A DNA stretch of 64,000 bases from Bradyrhizobium barranii subsp. barranii (GTDB taxonomy: Bacteria > Pseudomonadota > Alphaproteobacteria > Rhizobiales > Xanthobacteraceae), in the NCBI RefSeq assembly GCF_017565645.3, contig NZ_CP086136.1, forward strand, positions 5,191,501 to 5,255,500. Direction: 5' to 3'. A model generated the notes under the pieces. That model ran no database searches. It was given only the letters and a program-made list of their open reading frames with translations, and had not been told where the DNA came from. The position numbers were made by a program, and so were the translations under genes. Positions 27,017 through 35,473 of this stretch are shown piece after piece; positions within the stretch are counted from its first letter, which is position 1; each line of letters starts with the position of its first letter.

Positions 27017-27787
27017 TTACGCCATCACGGAGAATCCACCGTCGACGGGGATCGCAGTGCCCGTGACGAAGTTCGAGGCGGACGAGGCGAGGAACACGGC
27101 GATGCCGGCGAAGTCGTCGATATCGCCCCAGCGTCCCGCGGGCGTGCGCGCCAGCACGCGCTCATGCAGTCCCGAGACCTGCTGCCGCGCGCCGCGCGTC
27201 AGGTCCGTGTCGATCCAACCCGGCAGGATGGCGTTGACCTGGATGTTGTCGGGCGCCCACGCATTGGCGCACGCGCGCGTGTACTGCACGATGCCGCCCT
27301 TGCTTGCCGCATAGGCGGTGGCGAAGCTCGCGCCGAAGATCGACATCATCGAGCCGATATTGATCACCTTGCCGTTGCCCGACGCCTTCAGCGCCGGATA
27401 GGCCAGCTTCGAGCACACGAAGGCGCTGGTGAGGTTGGTGTCGATCACCTTGTTCCACTCGTCGAGCTCGAGCTCGTGCGGCGGCTTGCGGATGCTCATG
27501 CCGGCATTGTTGATGAGGATGTCGATCCGGCCGAGCTCCTTGACGACGCGGTCGATCATGGCCGCGACCGCCGCCTTGTCGGTGACGTCGGTGGTGACGG
27601 CAATCGCCTTCACGCCGCGCTCTCTGAGATCGGCAACGGCAGCGGCCGACTTGGTTTCGTTACGTGCGACCACGGCGATATCGGCGCCGGCGTCGGCGAG
27701 TCCGTGGGCGAGGCCAAGACCGATGCCGCCATTGCCCCCTGTGACGATCGCGACTTTGCCGCGGAGATCGAACCGGTTGGATGTCAT
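27017..27787 (-). CDS. SDR family NAD(P)-dependent oxidoreductase
   Basis: Classical short-chain dehydrogenase, 256 residues. Cofactor motif TGGNGGIG near residues 16-23, NNAG, catalytic Ser in INIGSMMS, and catalytic YAASK. The C-terminal GTAIPVDGGFSVM is typical of glucose-dehydrogenase-like and gluconate dehydrogenase-like members. The substrate is unknown. It is preceded by a 61-residue membrane protein gene 21 bases upstream on the same strand. Confidence 0.92.
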   Translation of the reverse strand: MTSNRFDLRGKVAIVTGGNGGIGLGLAHGLADAGADIAVVARNETKSAAAVADLRERGVKAIAVTTDVTDKAAVAAMIDRVVKELGRIDILINNAGMSIRKPPHELELDEWNKVIDTNLTSAFVCSKLAYPALKASGNGKVINIGSMMSIFGASFATAYAASKGGIVQYTRACANAWAPDNIQVNAILPGWIDTDLTRGARQQVSGLHERVLARTPAGRWGDIDDFAGIAVFLASSASNFVTGTAIPVDGGFSVMA

Positions 27788-27808
27788 ATTTGTATTCCCT
27801 GGTTTCTT

Positions 27809-27994
27809 CTATTGGTTGCTCTGCCAGATCAGGACCAGTCCGAAGCCGGCCATGGCTGCGCCATAGCCGGCCCATTGCAACTGGTTGACCATGAAGCTCG
27901 ACCGCGGCCAGGCGACGGTGCCCGTTCCCTGTCCGATCCAGAGCAGCCCGACGGCGAGGGCAAACAGGCCTGCGATCAGCAGAAATCTGCGCAT
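27809..27994 (-). CDS. Small two-helix membrane protein (61 aa)
   Basis: Not assigned to a named family. Two hydrophobic segments: RRFLLIAGLFALAVGLLWIG at the N-terminus and WAGYGAAMAGFGLVLIW near the C-terminus, joined by a short loop. The start ATG at 27994 has GGGGAGGAA about five bases upstream, and it is likely co-transcribed with the SDR gene 21 bases downstream. Confidence 0.7.
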   Translation of the reverse strand: MRRFLLIAGLFALAVGLLWIGQGTGTVAWPRSSFMVNQLQWAGYGAAMAGFGLVLIWQSNQ

Positions 27995-28133
27995 GCATTC
28001 CTCCCCGTTGGTTTGCTTCTGTCGTGGCCTACGGCATCAACGATCGCCGCTTGTCACGAAAACTTCCCGCCAGACTAGCCGTAGCTTCGGTTTGGATACA
28101 ATGGCTGCGGATGCAGGGCCGCTGGGAGGATCC

Positions 28134-28768
28134 ATGTCCGTGCGGAAGATGATCCTTGGTAGCACCCTTGGCATCGCTGCTGCGGCCGCACTGGTGGCGG
28201 CCTATGCCGTCATTCCGCGACCTGCGGATCTGCGGGCGTTCGATCCGGCCGAGATGGCGCGGCTCGAGACCGCGATGTGGCGCGACTATTACGACAAGCG
28301 CCATGCCGCGCTGTTCTATCATCTCTACGAATCGACGCGGACGCAGTTCGGCTTTTCGCCGCTAAGAAGCTTGCAGATCGCGCTCGGCGCCGCCGGGGCC
28401 GCCAGGACGTTCCAGCCGACGCGGTCACGCCGGGAGGCCGATGCGGCCCTGCCAGCGCTCGTTGGATACTACCGGGATTTTGCATCGGCGACGCGCACGA
28501 GGCCGCCCGTCTCGAGCTTGACTGGTGGCAGGCGCGGCGCGAGGCGGCGGACCCGCGCGACTATGGCCTCACCATCGCACGCGTGGCGGCGCTGACCTAC
28601 GGCAAGAGCGCGGACGATTCTGGCATCAGGCAGTTCGGCATTGCGCGGGCGGAGGCCATGCCGTTTCGCGATGCGCGGGGCGAGGCGATCACCGAGGCCG
28701 ACTGGGCGGGGATCGAGAACCGGCTTGGAGAGGCGTACCGATCTCTGAAGGCGAGCGTCAGCCGCTGA
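28134..28768 (+). pseudogene. Frameshifted gene, membrane-anchored protein of unknown function
   Basis: The reading frame starts at ATG 28134 after GGGAGGA, with an N-terminal helix (ILGSTLGIAAAAALVAAYAV), then ETAMWRDYYDKRHAALFYHL and onward to about 28480. The sense then moves to the -1 frame: EAARLELDWWQARRE up to RLGEAYRSLKASVSR-stop at 28768. Both halves read as one protein of roughly 210 residues split by a single-base loss between about 28460 and 28495. The family is not recognised. It could be a true pseudogene or a sequencing error. Confidence 0.75.
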
Positions 28769-28781
28769 CAATCCGACAACG

Positions 28782-28810
28782 AAAAAGCCCCGGACGATGC
28801 CGGGGGCTTT
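28782..28810 (-). terminator. Rho-independent terminator of the first tandem barrel gene
   Basis: Read on the minus strand it is a GC-rich stem with a five-T tail, about 50 bases after the barrel stop at 28861. The arms are AAAGCCCCCGG / CCGGGGCTTT, with a one-base bulge. It also lies just after the convergent frameshifted gene. Confidence 0.85.
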
Positions 28811-28860
28811 GACGTATGATATCCAGGCTGGATCAGGACTTGTTCAGGAGTTGGGGCGCT

Positions 28861-29685
28861 TCAGTTGAAGCGGTAGACCAGCGACGTGCTGATGGTCTGG
28901 ACCCAGGGCTTGAAGGTAATTGCGGTGCCCGTCAGACCCACTGCCGGCGCGCCGAAATTATTACCCGGAGCAAACGTCGTGGGCCGGGAAATGCGGTCAT
29001 AGTACGCCGAACGGTATTCGGTTTTCATGAACCAGCCGGGCGCAGCAATTCCGAAAATGTCGAGGTTGTTCTCGACGCCACCGCCAACGAAAAAGCCATC
29101 GCGGTGGAAGGAGCCAGTGGTCGTCTGCGTCGCGGTACTGGCGCCCGGTCCCACACCCAGAAACGTCTGAGACGTGCCTGACCATTCCGAACCCGAGTAA
29201 CCGGCGTTGACGTAGGACAGGACATTGGGCGCAACGAGATAGCCTAACCGCGCGCCGGCCGTGTAGCTGGTGCGGAGCTTTTGGCGGCCTTCAGTTTGCC
29301 AGAAGGCGGGGTCGGTCAGCGAGCCACTGATGTCACCGAACTGTCCGTCAGCAAAGACGCCGGCCACCCAGCGGCCGTTGAATTGCCAATCGTAACCGGC
29401 GCCGACGGTTCCAAACCAGCCGCTGCCGCCCAGGCGCGTATCGCGGGTTATCGCAGTGCCAGCAGGTCCGAAGGCACCGAACCCTCCAGCAACACCAGTG
29501 CTCTGGATGTTGCTGTCAGCGGACCACAGACCGCCGCCGCCGCCGCCGAAGATGTAGAAGCCGGTCCAGCTTTGGACGGGCGCGGGCGCCAGAGCCTTCA
29601 CATAGGGGCGGGCCCCAAGGTCAGCCGCCGCGGCCGAACCGGTCATCGCCGCCAATGCCGTCAGAGCGAGCAAAAACTTCTTCAT
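28861..29685 (-). CDS. Outer-membrane beta-barrel protein (tandem copy 1)
   Basis: A 274-residue exported barrel. The signal peptide MKKFLLALTALAAMTGSAAA is followed by ADLGARPYVKA and WTGFYIFGGGGGG. Further blocks shared with copy 2 (29963-30745) include GSGWFGTVGAGYDWQF, VAGVFADGQFGDI, GARLGYLVAPNVLSYVNAGY and GWFMKTEYRSAYY; the last residues are ISTSLVYRFN. It is clearly a tandem duplicate, with terminator and 5' leader copied too. The family is Omp25-like, with a probable structural or porin role. Copies differ mainly in loop regions, as expected for surface-exposed parts. Confidence 0.92.
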   Translation of the reverse strand: MKKFLLALTALAAMTGSAAAADLGARPYVKALAPAPVQSWTGFYIFGGGGGGLWSADSNIQSTGVAGGFGAFGPAGTAITRDTRLGGSGWFGTVGAGYDWQFNGRWVAGVFADGQFGDISGSLTDPAFWQTEGRQKLRTSYTAGARLGYLVAPNVLSYVNAGYSGSEWSGTSQTFLGVGPGASTATQTTTGSFHRDGFFVGGGVENNLDIFGIAAPGWFMKTEYRSAYYDRISRPTTFAPGNNFGAPAVGLTGTAITFKPWVQTISTSLVYRFN

Positions 29686-29912
29686 GATTAAATCCCAACC
29701 TTGGTCTGTTCGGCGCGCGCGCTGAACTTCGAGTCATCGGATGACCAAGCTATAGGCGGTTCCAGCCAAAAAGCTGTTGCCGGTCAGGTACATATGAATT
29801 GGGAACGCAGAGCTTGAGGCGACGCCTCCGGACTGGCACGACCCGCTGGGGCACCGCGCACCGGAGCTCTCGATGTTCGAGCCTTGAACTCCGCAAAACA
29901 GAAGCCGCAACG

Positions 29913-29940
29913 AAAAAGCCCCGGACAATGCCGGGGCTTT
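29913..29940 (-). terminator. Rho-independent terminator of the second tandem barrel gene
   Basis: Perfect stem AAAGCCCCGG (29915-29924) and CCGGGGCTTT (29931-29940), six-base loop, with five T on the minus strand. It is nearly identical to the terminator of copy 1, supporting duplication of the whole unit. Confidence 0.9.
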
Positions 29941-29962
29941 GACGTCTGAATTTCAGATCAGA

Positions 29963-30745
29963 TCAGTACTTCGCGACGACCGGACCGGTCCAGTTGAAGC
30001 GGTAGACCAGCGAGGTCGAGATCGTCTGGTTCCAGCTGTTGGCGCGGATGCTGTTGCCGGTCGGGAGGTTGGTGCCGTCGATCAGTTCGTCCTGGGTCTT
30101 GGCGTTGTAGAAGGCCGAACGATATTCGGTCTTCATGAACCAGCCGGGCGAAGAGATGCCGAAGATGTTCAGGCTGTTCTCGACGCCGCCGCCAACGAAC
30201 CAACCATTGCGGTTGTAGCTGTTGAGGTGGGCACCAGCGGGAACGCCGGCCAGCGTCAGGAAGTTGGTCTGGCCGAAGTGAGCGCCGGAATAACCGCCGT
30301 TGACGTAGGAGAGAACGTTCGGAGCAACCAGATAGCCGAGGCGCACACCAGCGGCCCAGGAGTCTTCCAGCTTCTGCGAGCCGGTGATGCCGAAGAAGGG
30401 ATCCTGAACCGTGCCACGGATGCTGCCGAACTGACCGTCAGCGAACACGCCGGCGACCCAAGTGCTGTTGAACTGCCAGTCGTAGCCGAGACCGACGGTG
30501 CCGAACCAGCCCGAGCCACCCTGGCGCTGGCCGATCGTCAGCGGAACCGCGCCGACCGTGGTCTGGACGGACTGATCGGAGTTCGAGAGGCCACCACCAC
30601 CACCGCCGAAGATGTAGAAGCCGGTCCAGTTGGCGACGGGCGCCGGAAGCGGGGCCTTCACGTAGGGACGGGCAGCCAGATCGGCCGCCGACGCCGAGCC
30701 GGTCATCGCGGCAACCGCGGTGAGTGCGAGCAAAATCTTCTTCAT
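29963..30745 (-). CDS. Outer-membrane beta-barrel protein (tandem copy 2)
   Basis: A 260-residue barrel paralogous to the gene at 28861-29685. Signal peptide MKKILLALTAVAAMTGSASA, then ADLAARPYVKAP and NWTGFYIFGGGGGG. It ends VYRFNWTGPVVAKY, the intact aromatic C-terminal signal for barrel assembly; copy 1 lacks these last residues and stops at YRFN. The start at 30745 sets the signal peptide; an upstream in-frame ATG (30790) would add 15 residues in front of it. AT-rich leader sequence lies beyond 30746. Confidence 0.93.
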   Translation of the reverse strand: MKKILLALTAVAAMTGSASAADLAARPYVKAPLPAPVANWTGFYIFGGGGGGLSNSDQSVQTTVGAVPLTIGQRQGGSGWFGTVGLGYDWQFNSTWVAGVFADGQFGSIRGTVQDPFFGITGSQKLEDSWAAGVRLGYLVAPNVLSYVNGGYSGAHFGQTNFLTLAGVPAGAHLNSYNRNGWFVGGGVENSLNIFGISSPGWFMKTEYRSAFYNAKTQDELIDGTNLPTGNSIRANSWNQTISTSLVYRFNWTGPVVAKY

Positions 30746-31120
30746 CTTAAAATCCCCAAGCTTTGGTCTGTCCGGCAGGCGCGAGCGCACTGAAGTCCGA
30801 GTGATCTGATGCCCGGACTATAGCCGCTTTCCACCGAAATGCTGTTGCCGGACAGGCACAGTCGCCGGGAAACGCCGCTCGGCGAGGATTCCGGGCGTGA
30901 TCGCCGAAATCAAAAATAGCTCTATTATTACAATGTGTTGCGTCGTTTTCCGAAGATCGAATTCCGGTAACTTCTCGTTAGCAAATCCGGCTCTGTCCGA
31001 AATGGTAGCAATCCTGCCTCAGCCTTGGCGCCGGTGAGTCGTTGGCCGAGTCGTTCCGCCCAAAGATGAGTCGGGTAGCGGACGCGGTCTGGTCGGGCGC
31101 CTCCGCGAGCAGCCGCAAAC
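30746..31120. other. Intergenic region between barrel gene and parE
   Basis: No intact gene. The right side (30746-30940) holds the leader and promoter of the barrel gene and matches the leader of the tandem copy. The middle (30974-31060) looks like a decayed copy of the parE 3' end, listed separately. A 64-codon minus-strand frame at 30928-31122 is explained by that relic. Confidence 0.6.
30974..31060 (-). pseudogene. Possible decayed duplicate of the parE 3' end
   Basis: Read on the minus strand this gives RLTGAKAEAGLLPFRTE, to be compared with RLMGTKAEARFAFISDK at the end of intact ParE. At the DNA level about 60 bases from 30974 align with 31191-31250 at roughly two-thirds identity with a one-base gap. 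It sits about 130 bases past the parE stop. The match was made by eye and is tentative. Confidence 0.45.
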
Positions 31121-31149
31121 AAAAAAGCCCCGGCCGAGGCCGGGACTTT
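31121..31149 (-). terminator. Rho-independent terminator of parE
   Basis: Minus-strand hairpin with arms GTCCCGGCC / GGCCGGGGC and a T-run of six, about 25 bases after the parE stop. It has the same AAAG-CCCCGG core as the barrel-gene terminators nearby. Confidence 0.88.
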
Positions 31150-31172
31150 GTGCGTGACGTCGGAAGACTGCC

Positions 31173-33218
31173 TCAGACGTCGAGCAGCTCCTCGCTCGCA
31201 AACTCCGCCTTGTCCGAGATGAACGCGAAGCGCGCCTCGGCCTTGGTGCCCATCAGGCGCTCCACCGAATCCGCCGTGGTGTCGCGGTCGTCGGCGAGCA
31301 GCACCACCTTGAGTAGCGTCCGCTTGCGCGGATCCATGGTGGTTTCCTTGAGCTGCGCCGGCATCATCTCACCGAGACCTTTGAAGCGGTTCACCTCGAC
31401 CTTGGCGTTGGCGTTGAACTCGCTCTTGAGCAGCGTCTCCTTGTGCTTGTCGTCGCGCGCGTAGACGGACTTCGAGCCATGGGTCAGCTTGTAGAGCGGC
31501 GGCACCGCGAGGAAGAGGTGGCCCTCGTCGATCAGCCGCGGCATCTGCCGGTAGAAGAAGGTGATCAGGAGCGAGGCGATGTGGGCGCCGTCGACGTCGG
31601 CGTCGGTCATGATGATGATGCGCTGATAGCGCAGATCCTCTTCGCGATATTGCAAAAGCTGGCCGCAGCCGATCGCTTGCACGAGGTCGGAGATCTGCGC
31701 GTTCGCCGTCAGCTTGTCCTTGCCGGCCGAGGCGACGTTGAGGATCTTGCCGCGCAGCGGCAGCACCGCTTGCGTCTTGCGATCACGGGCCTGCTTGGCG
31801 CTGCCGCCTGCCGAGTCACCCTCGACGATGAAGAGCTCGGAGCCCTCGGTGCCGGCATCGGTGCAGTCGGCGAGCTTGCCGGGCAGGCGCAGCTTCTTGC
31901 CGGCGGTCTTGCGTGCCGTTTCCTTTTCCTGGCGGCGGCGCAGCCGCTCCTCGGCGCGGTCGATCACGAAGTCGAGCAGTCGGTTGGCCATGTTCGGATT
32001 ACCCGATAGCCAGTGGTCGAACGGATCCTTCATCGCCTGTTCGACGATGCGCTGCGCTTCGGCGGTGGCGAGACGATCCTTGGTCTGGCCCTGGAATTCA
32101 GGCTCGCGCACGAACACCGACAGCATCACGGCCGCGCCCACCATGACGTCTTCCGACGTAATGGATGACGCGCGCTTGCCCTGACCGACGCGCTCGGCGT
32201 GATCCTTCAGGCCGCGCAGCAGCGCGCTGCGCAGGCCGGATTCGTGCGTGCCGCCATCGGGCGTCGGCACGGTGTTGGTGTAGGACGACAGGAAGCCGTC
32301 GGCATCCGCGGTCCAGGCGACAGCCCATTCGCAGGCGCCATGCGCGCCGTTGCGGCCCGATTTGCCCGAGAAGATGTCGGGATGCACCAAGGTGTCGGCG
32401 TGGATCGCAGCGGCGAGGTAATCCTTGAGGCCGCCGGGGAAGTGGAAGGTCGCTTCCGCCGGCACATCCTCGACGCCCTTCAAGAGCTCGGGTGCGCAAT
32501 TCCAGCGGATCTCGACGCCGCCGAACAGATACGCCTTCGAGCGCGTCATCTTGAACAGGCGCTGCGGCTTGAATGCGGCCTTGGCGCCGAAGATGTCGGT
32601 GTCGGGCTTGAAGCGCACGCGGGTGCCGCGGCGGTTGTTGATCTTGCCGAGATCCTCGAGCTTACCCTTCGGGTGCCCGCGCTCGAATGTCATGCGGTAG
32701 AGTTTCTGGCTGCGTGCGACCTCGACCTCGAGCAGCGAGGAGAGGGCGTTCACCACGGAGATGCCGACACCGTGCAGACCGCCGGAAGTCTCGTAGACCT
32801 TGGAGTCGAATTTGCCACCCGAGTGCAGCGTGCACATGATGACTTCGAGCGCCGACTTCTTCGGGAACTTCGGATGCGGATCGATCGGGATGCCGCGGCC
32901 GTTGTCGGTGACGGTCAGGAACCCGTCGGCGCTGAGCTCGACTCCGATGAAGGTCGCGTGCCCGGCCAGCGCCTCGTCCATCGAGTTGTCGATGACTTCG
33001 GCGAAGAGGTGATGCAGCGCCTTCTCGTCGGTGCCGCCGATATACATGCCGGGCCGGCGGCGCACCGGTTCCAGGCCTTCGAGCACCTCGATATCGGCCG
33101 CAGTGTAGTCGGCTTCGCCGCCGGTCCCGCGCGAGGCCGCCTTGGCGGGCGCGCGCGACTTCGGCTCATCGCCGCCGAAAAAATCGTCTTTTGCTTTTGG
33201 CTTCAACTGCTTGGACAT
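31173..33218 (-). CDS. parE: DNA topoisomerase IV subunit B
   Basis: ATPase subunit of topoisomerase IV, which unlinks daughter chromosomes with ParC; 681 residues. The GHKL ATP site shows EVIDNSMDE (74-82), DNGRGIP (105-111) and GGLHGVG (146-152). The Toprim domain has FIVEGDSAGGSAKQ and DADVDGAHI. An N-terminal extension of about 38 residues precedes the conserved region, common in rhizobial ParE. GyrB is excluded by the short length and lack of the GyrB-type insert, but GyrB and ParE are close and the assignment rests on length and sequence pattern. Confidence 0.93.
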   Translation of the reverse strand: MSKQLKPKAKDDFFGGDEPKSRAPAKAASRGTGGEADYTAADIEVLEGLEPVRRRPGMYIGGTDEKALHHLFAEVIDNSMDEALAGHATFIGVELSADGFLTVTDNGRGIPIDPHPKFPKKSALEVIMCTLHSGGKFDSKVYETSGGLHGVGISVVNALSSLLEVEVARSQKLYRMTFERGHPKGKLEDLGKINNRRGTRVRFKPDTDIFGAKAAFKPQRLFKMTRSKAYLFGGVEIRWNCAPELLKGVEDVPAEATFHFPGGLKDYLAAAIHADTLVHPDIFSGKSGRNGAHGACEWAVAWTADADGFLSSYTNTVPTPDGGTHESGLRSALLRGLKDHAERVGQGKRASSITSEDVMVGAAVMLSVFVREPEFQGQTKDRLATAEAQRIVEQAMKDPFDHWLSGNPNMANRLLDFVIDRAEERLRRRQEKETARKTAGKKLRLPGKLADCTDAGTEGSELFIVEGDSAGGSAKQARDRKTQAVLPLRGKILNVASAGKDKLTANAQISDLVQAIGCGQLLQYREEDLRYQRIIIMTDADVDGAHIASLLITFFYRQMPRLIDEGHLFLAVPPLYKLTHGSKSVYARDDKHKETLLKSEFNANAKVEVNRFKGLGEMMPAQLKETTMDPRKRTLLKVVLLADDRDTTADSVERLMGTKAEARFAFISDKAEFASEELLDV

Positions 33219-33489
33219 ATATTTTGATGCACTTTGATGGCCGCGATGGCGGCGAATCGGTTGGGCCGACTATGCCACGGCTGGCCTGCAAAGGTCACCG
33301 CAGGTCCGCCCGGCGGGTGTGGGTGGGAGCCAATCCCGGCGATTTTACGCCGCAGGCCCCACCAATTCCCGGCAATTTGACACCTGGGCCCGGCTCAGGC
33401 CCGGCTTTGTGACTTGATGTCACACAAGTCCTTGGCTTACCAGTCCTTTTATCTGACAGGACCGTGACGGGGCGGGAAGGCAATCTGGA

Positions 33490-34020
33490 ATGGAGCAGTA
33501 CGCGCACGCGCTGGCCGATTTCGTGCGCGCTCACCAGGCTTGGGCGGCCCCGATCGTGTTCCTGCTCGCCTTCGGGGAGTCGCTGGCCTTCATCTCGCTG
33601 CTGATCCCGGCCTGGGGGGCGCTGGTTGCGATCGGCGCGCTGATCGGGGCCAGCGGCATCAGCTTCTATCCGGTCTGGATCGCCGGCGGCATCGGTGCTG
33701 CGCTCGGCGACTGGGTCTCCTACTGGTTCGGCTATCGCTACAAGGAGCAGGTCGCGCAGATGTGGCCGCTCTCGCGCTATCCGGAGCTGCTGCCCAGGGG
33801 CGAAGCCTTCGTGCGGAGCTGGGGCGTGCCCAGCATCTTCATCGGCCGCTTCTTCGGCCCCTTGCGCGCCTCGGTGCCGCTCGCAGCCGGCATTTTCGAG
33901 ATGCCCTATTGGAGTTTTCAGGCCGCCAATTTCATCTCGGCACTGGTCTGGTCCGCGGCGCTGTTGCTGTTCGGCGACGTGATCGCGAAGATCATGGAAT
34001 GGATCTGGCGCGTGATCTGA
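33490..34020 (+). CDS. DedA family membrane protein
   Basis: A 176-residue DedA/SNARE-associated family protein, probable undecaprenyl-phosphate or phospholipid scramblase/flippase. Family marks: FGESLAFISLLIPAWGALVA near residues 28-47, GAALGDWVSYWFGYRY, and FIGRFFGPLRASVPLAAGI with the essential arginines. Four to five membrane segments. It stands alone; 271 bases lie between it and divergent parE. The ribosome site is GGAAGG, about ten bases before the ATG. Confidence 0.9.
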   Translation: MEQYAHALADFVRAHQAWAAPIVFLLAFGESLAFISLLIPAWGALVAIGALIGASGISFYPVWIAGGIGAALGDWVSYWFGYRYKEQVAQMWPLSRYPELLPRGEAFVRSWGVPSIFIGRFFGPLRASVPLAAGIFEMPYWSFQAANFISALVWSAALLLFGDVIAKIMEWIWRVI

Positions 34021-34060
34021 CCGGGCAGCTCGGCCGCCCGGTCAGCGCATACGGCAGAGC

Positions 34061-35062
34061 CTAGAGCGAGGCGTTCCAGATCGACGGAATCCAGCGATAG
34101 CCCGAACCATCCTTCTCCTTCTCGACGCGGACGAGACCTGGGAAGGCGGCATGGAAGGCCTGGATCGGCATCTTCTCGGCAATCGCCATGTCGTAGAGCT
34201 TGCGCCGCGTCTGTTGCGCCAGCGGTTTGTCGACGTCGGAGGCGATGTTCCATTCGGGGTGCTTCACGAACAGGAACGCTGCGCCTGCGGTGATGTCGAC
34301 CTGTACAAGTACCTTTTCCGCGCCGGACGCGACGATGAAGGAGTTGTGTCCCGGCGTGTGGCCCGGGCTCGCCACCGAGGTGATGCCTGGCGCGACTTCC
34401 TTGCCGGACTCGTATTGCGTGACCTTGCGACCGAGCGCATCGAACACGCGGCGGATGTTCTTGAAGTTGCTTTCGAGGATCGGATTGCCGGTCCCCTTGC
34501 TCATCTCGCCGTCGTCCATCCAGAACTTCCATTCCACTGCCGGAACCATGATCTCGGCGTTGGGGAAGGCCGGCTTGTTCTCGGCCGCGAGCAGGCCGTT
34601 GATGTGGTCGCCGTGGAAGTGCGAGATGATGACGGCGTCGACTGCCGCGCGGTCGATGCTGGCCGCCGCAAGGTTGTTGTGGAACTGGCCGACCTTGCCC
34701 TTGGTCTGCGTGAACTGGTCGGGCCCGAGACCGGTATCGATCACGACGAGCTTCGGCCCGGTGTTGACGACGACCGGATTGAAGGTGTGGGTGACCTTGT
34801 CGGTCGGCAGATGGTTCTCGGCGAAGATCTTGTTGATGTCGTCCTTGCTGGCGCCGGCCGCGTAATTGTCCGTCAGGTTGACGGTCGCGACGCCGTCGCA
34901 GACCACGGTGATCTGGTGGGTGCCGACATTGTAGCGGTAGAAGCTCGCATTCTGGGTCGCGGCCGGGGGCGCGGCGGCGCTCGCGGGCGAGGTCTTCACG
35001 AAGGGCAGGAGCGCCGAGGCGGCGGCGCCGGCTAGCGTTGCGCGACGGGTGATCTCGGTCAT
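34061..35062 (-). CDS. Tat-exported MBL-fold metallohydrolase
   Basis: A 333-residue metallo-beta-lactamase-fold enzyme. It begins MTEITRRATLAGAAASALLP, a twin-arginine export signal, so the folded protein is sent to the periplasm. The metal site is HFHGDH (148-153), with further ligands in SPGHTPGHNSF. The set resembles the lactonase/AttM-like subgroup, but the substrate is unknown. The start ATG at 35062 places the Tat motif at residues 6-7; upstream in-frame ATGs do not improve it. Convergent with DedA. Confidence 0.9.
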   Translation of the reverse strand: MTEITRRATLAGAAASALLPFVKTSPASAAAPPAATQNASFYRYNVGTHQITVVCDGVATVNLTDNYAAGASKDDINKIFAENHLPTDKVTHTFNPVVVNTGPKLVVIDTGLGPDQFTQTKGKVGQFHNNLAAASIDRAAVDAVIISHFHGDHINGLLAAENKPAFPNAEIMVPAVEWKFWMDDGEMSKGTGNPILESNFKNIRRVFDALGRKVTQYESGKEVAPGITSVASPGHTPGHNSFIVASGAEKVLVQVDITAGAAFLFVKHPEWNIASDVDKPLAQQTRRKLYDMAIAEKMPIQAFHAAFPGLVRVEKEKDGSGYRWIPSIWNASL

Positions 35063-35473
35063 GGCGATGTCCTGGGGCTGGGTTGCGAACGAAAGGCGCG
35101 GACCGGCGGGGTTGTGGCGCCTTTCTTTCTCGGGAACCCCCAAGCTTAGGAGAAATTCCGCTGCGACCCGATGACACCCGTGCGGCATCCTGCCGTCACG
35201 GGGGCGGCATCCTGCCGTCACGTGGTGCGGCAGCCGTCGCGCCCCATCGATTTGGACTTGACCCTGGAACCCGCTGGCCTTATAGCCGCGCGCCATGATC
35301 AACGCCGCGACCATCCTGTTCGCCCGTCGCCGCCGCCGCTCTTTAGCGGTTTGGGCGGTCGATCGCGTTTGAGATCATCGTCTTTGCCGCTGGATCCGAT
35401 CCGCGGCATTCTCTCTCCTGTCAGCGCGATCTGATCCGGCGGCCCCCCCGAGGAGGCCCAGCAGGAGACCACG
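35063..35473. other. Divergent intergenic region with a 19-bp direct repeat
   Basis: No convincing gene. The segment GCGGCATCCTGCCGTCACG occurs twice, at 35182-35200 and 35204-35222 (22-base period). It would lie upstream of the metallohydrolase gene on one side and the PaiB-like gene on the other. A 25-codon ATG frame at 35295-35372 has no ribosome site and was not called. Confidence 0.5.

Noticed and set aside
29734..29928. 64-codon minus-strand frame between the two tandem barrel genes
   Set aside because: It overlaps the terminator and leader of the barrel genes, is not seen in the sister leader, and has no ribosome site.
34061..35314. Longer metallohydrolase start at 35314
   Set aside because: The Tat signal sits naturally at the ATG at 35062; the extra 84 residues have no family support and cover the direct repeat.
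35295..35372. 25-codon ATG frame with an RRRRR stretch before the PaiB-like gene, as a leader peptide
   Set aside because: There is no ribosome site, and no conserved attenuator structure or stall motif was seen.
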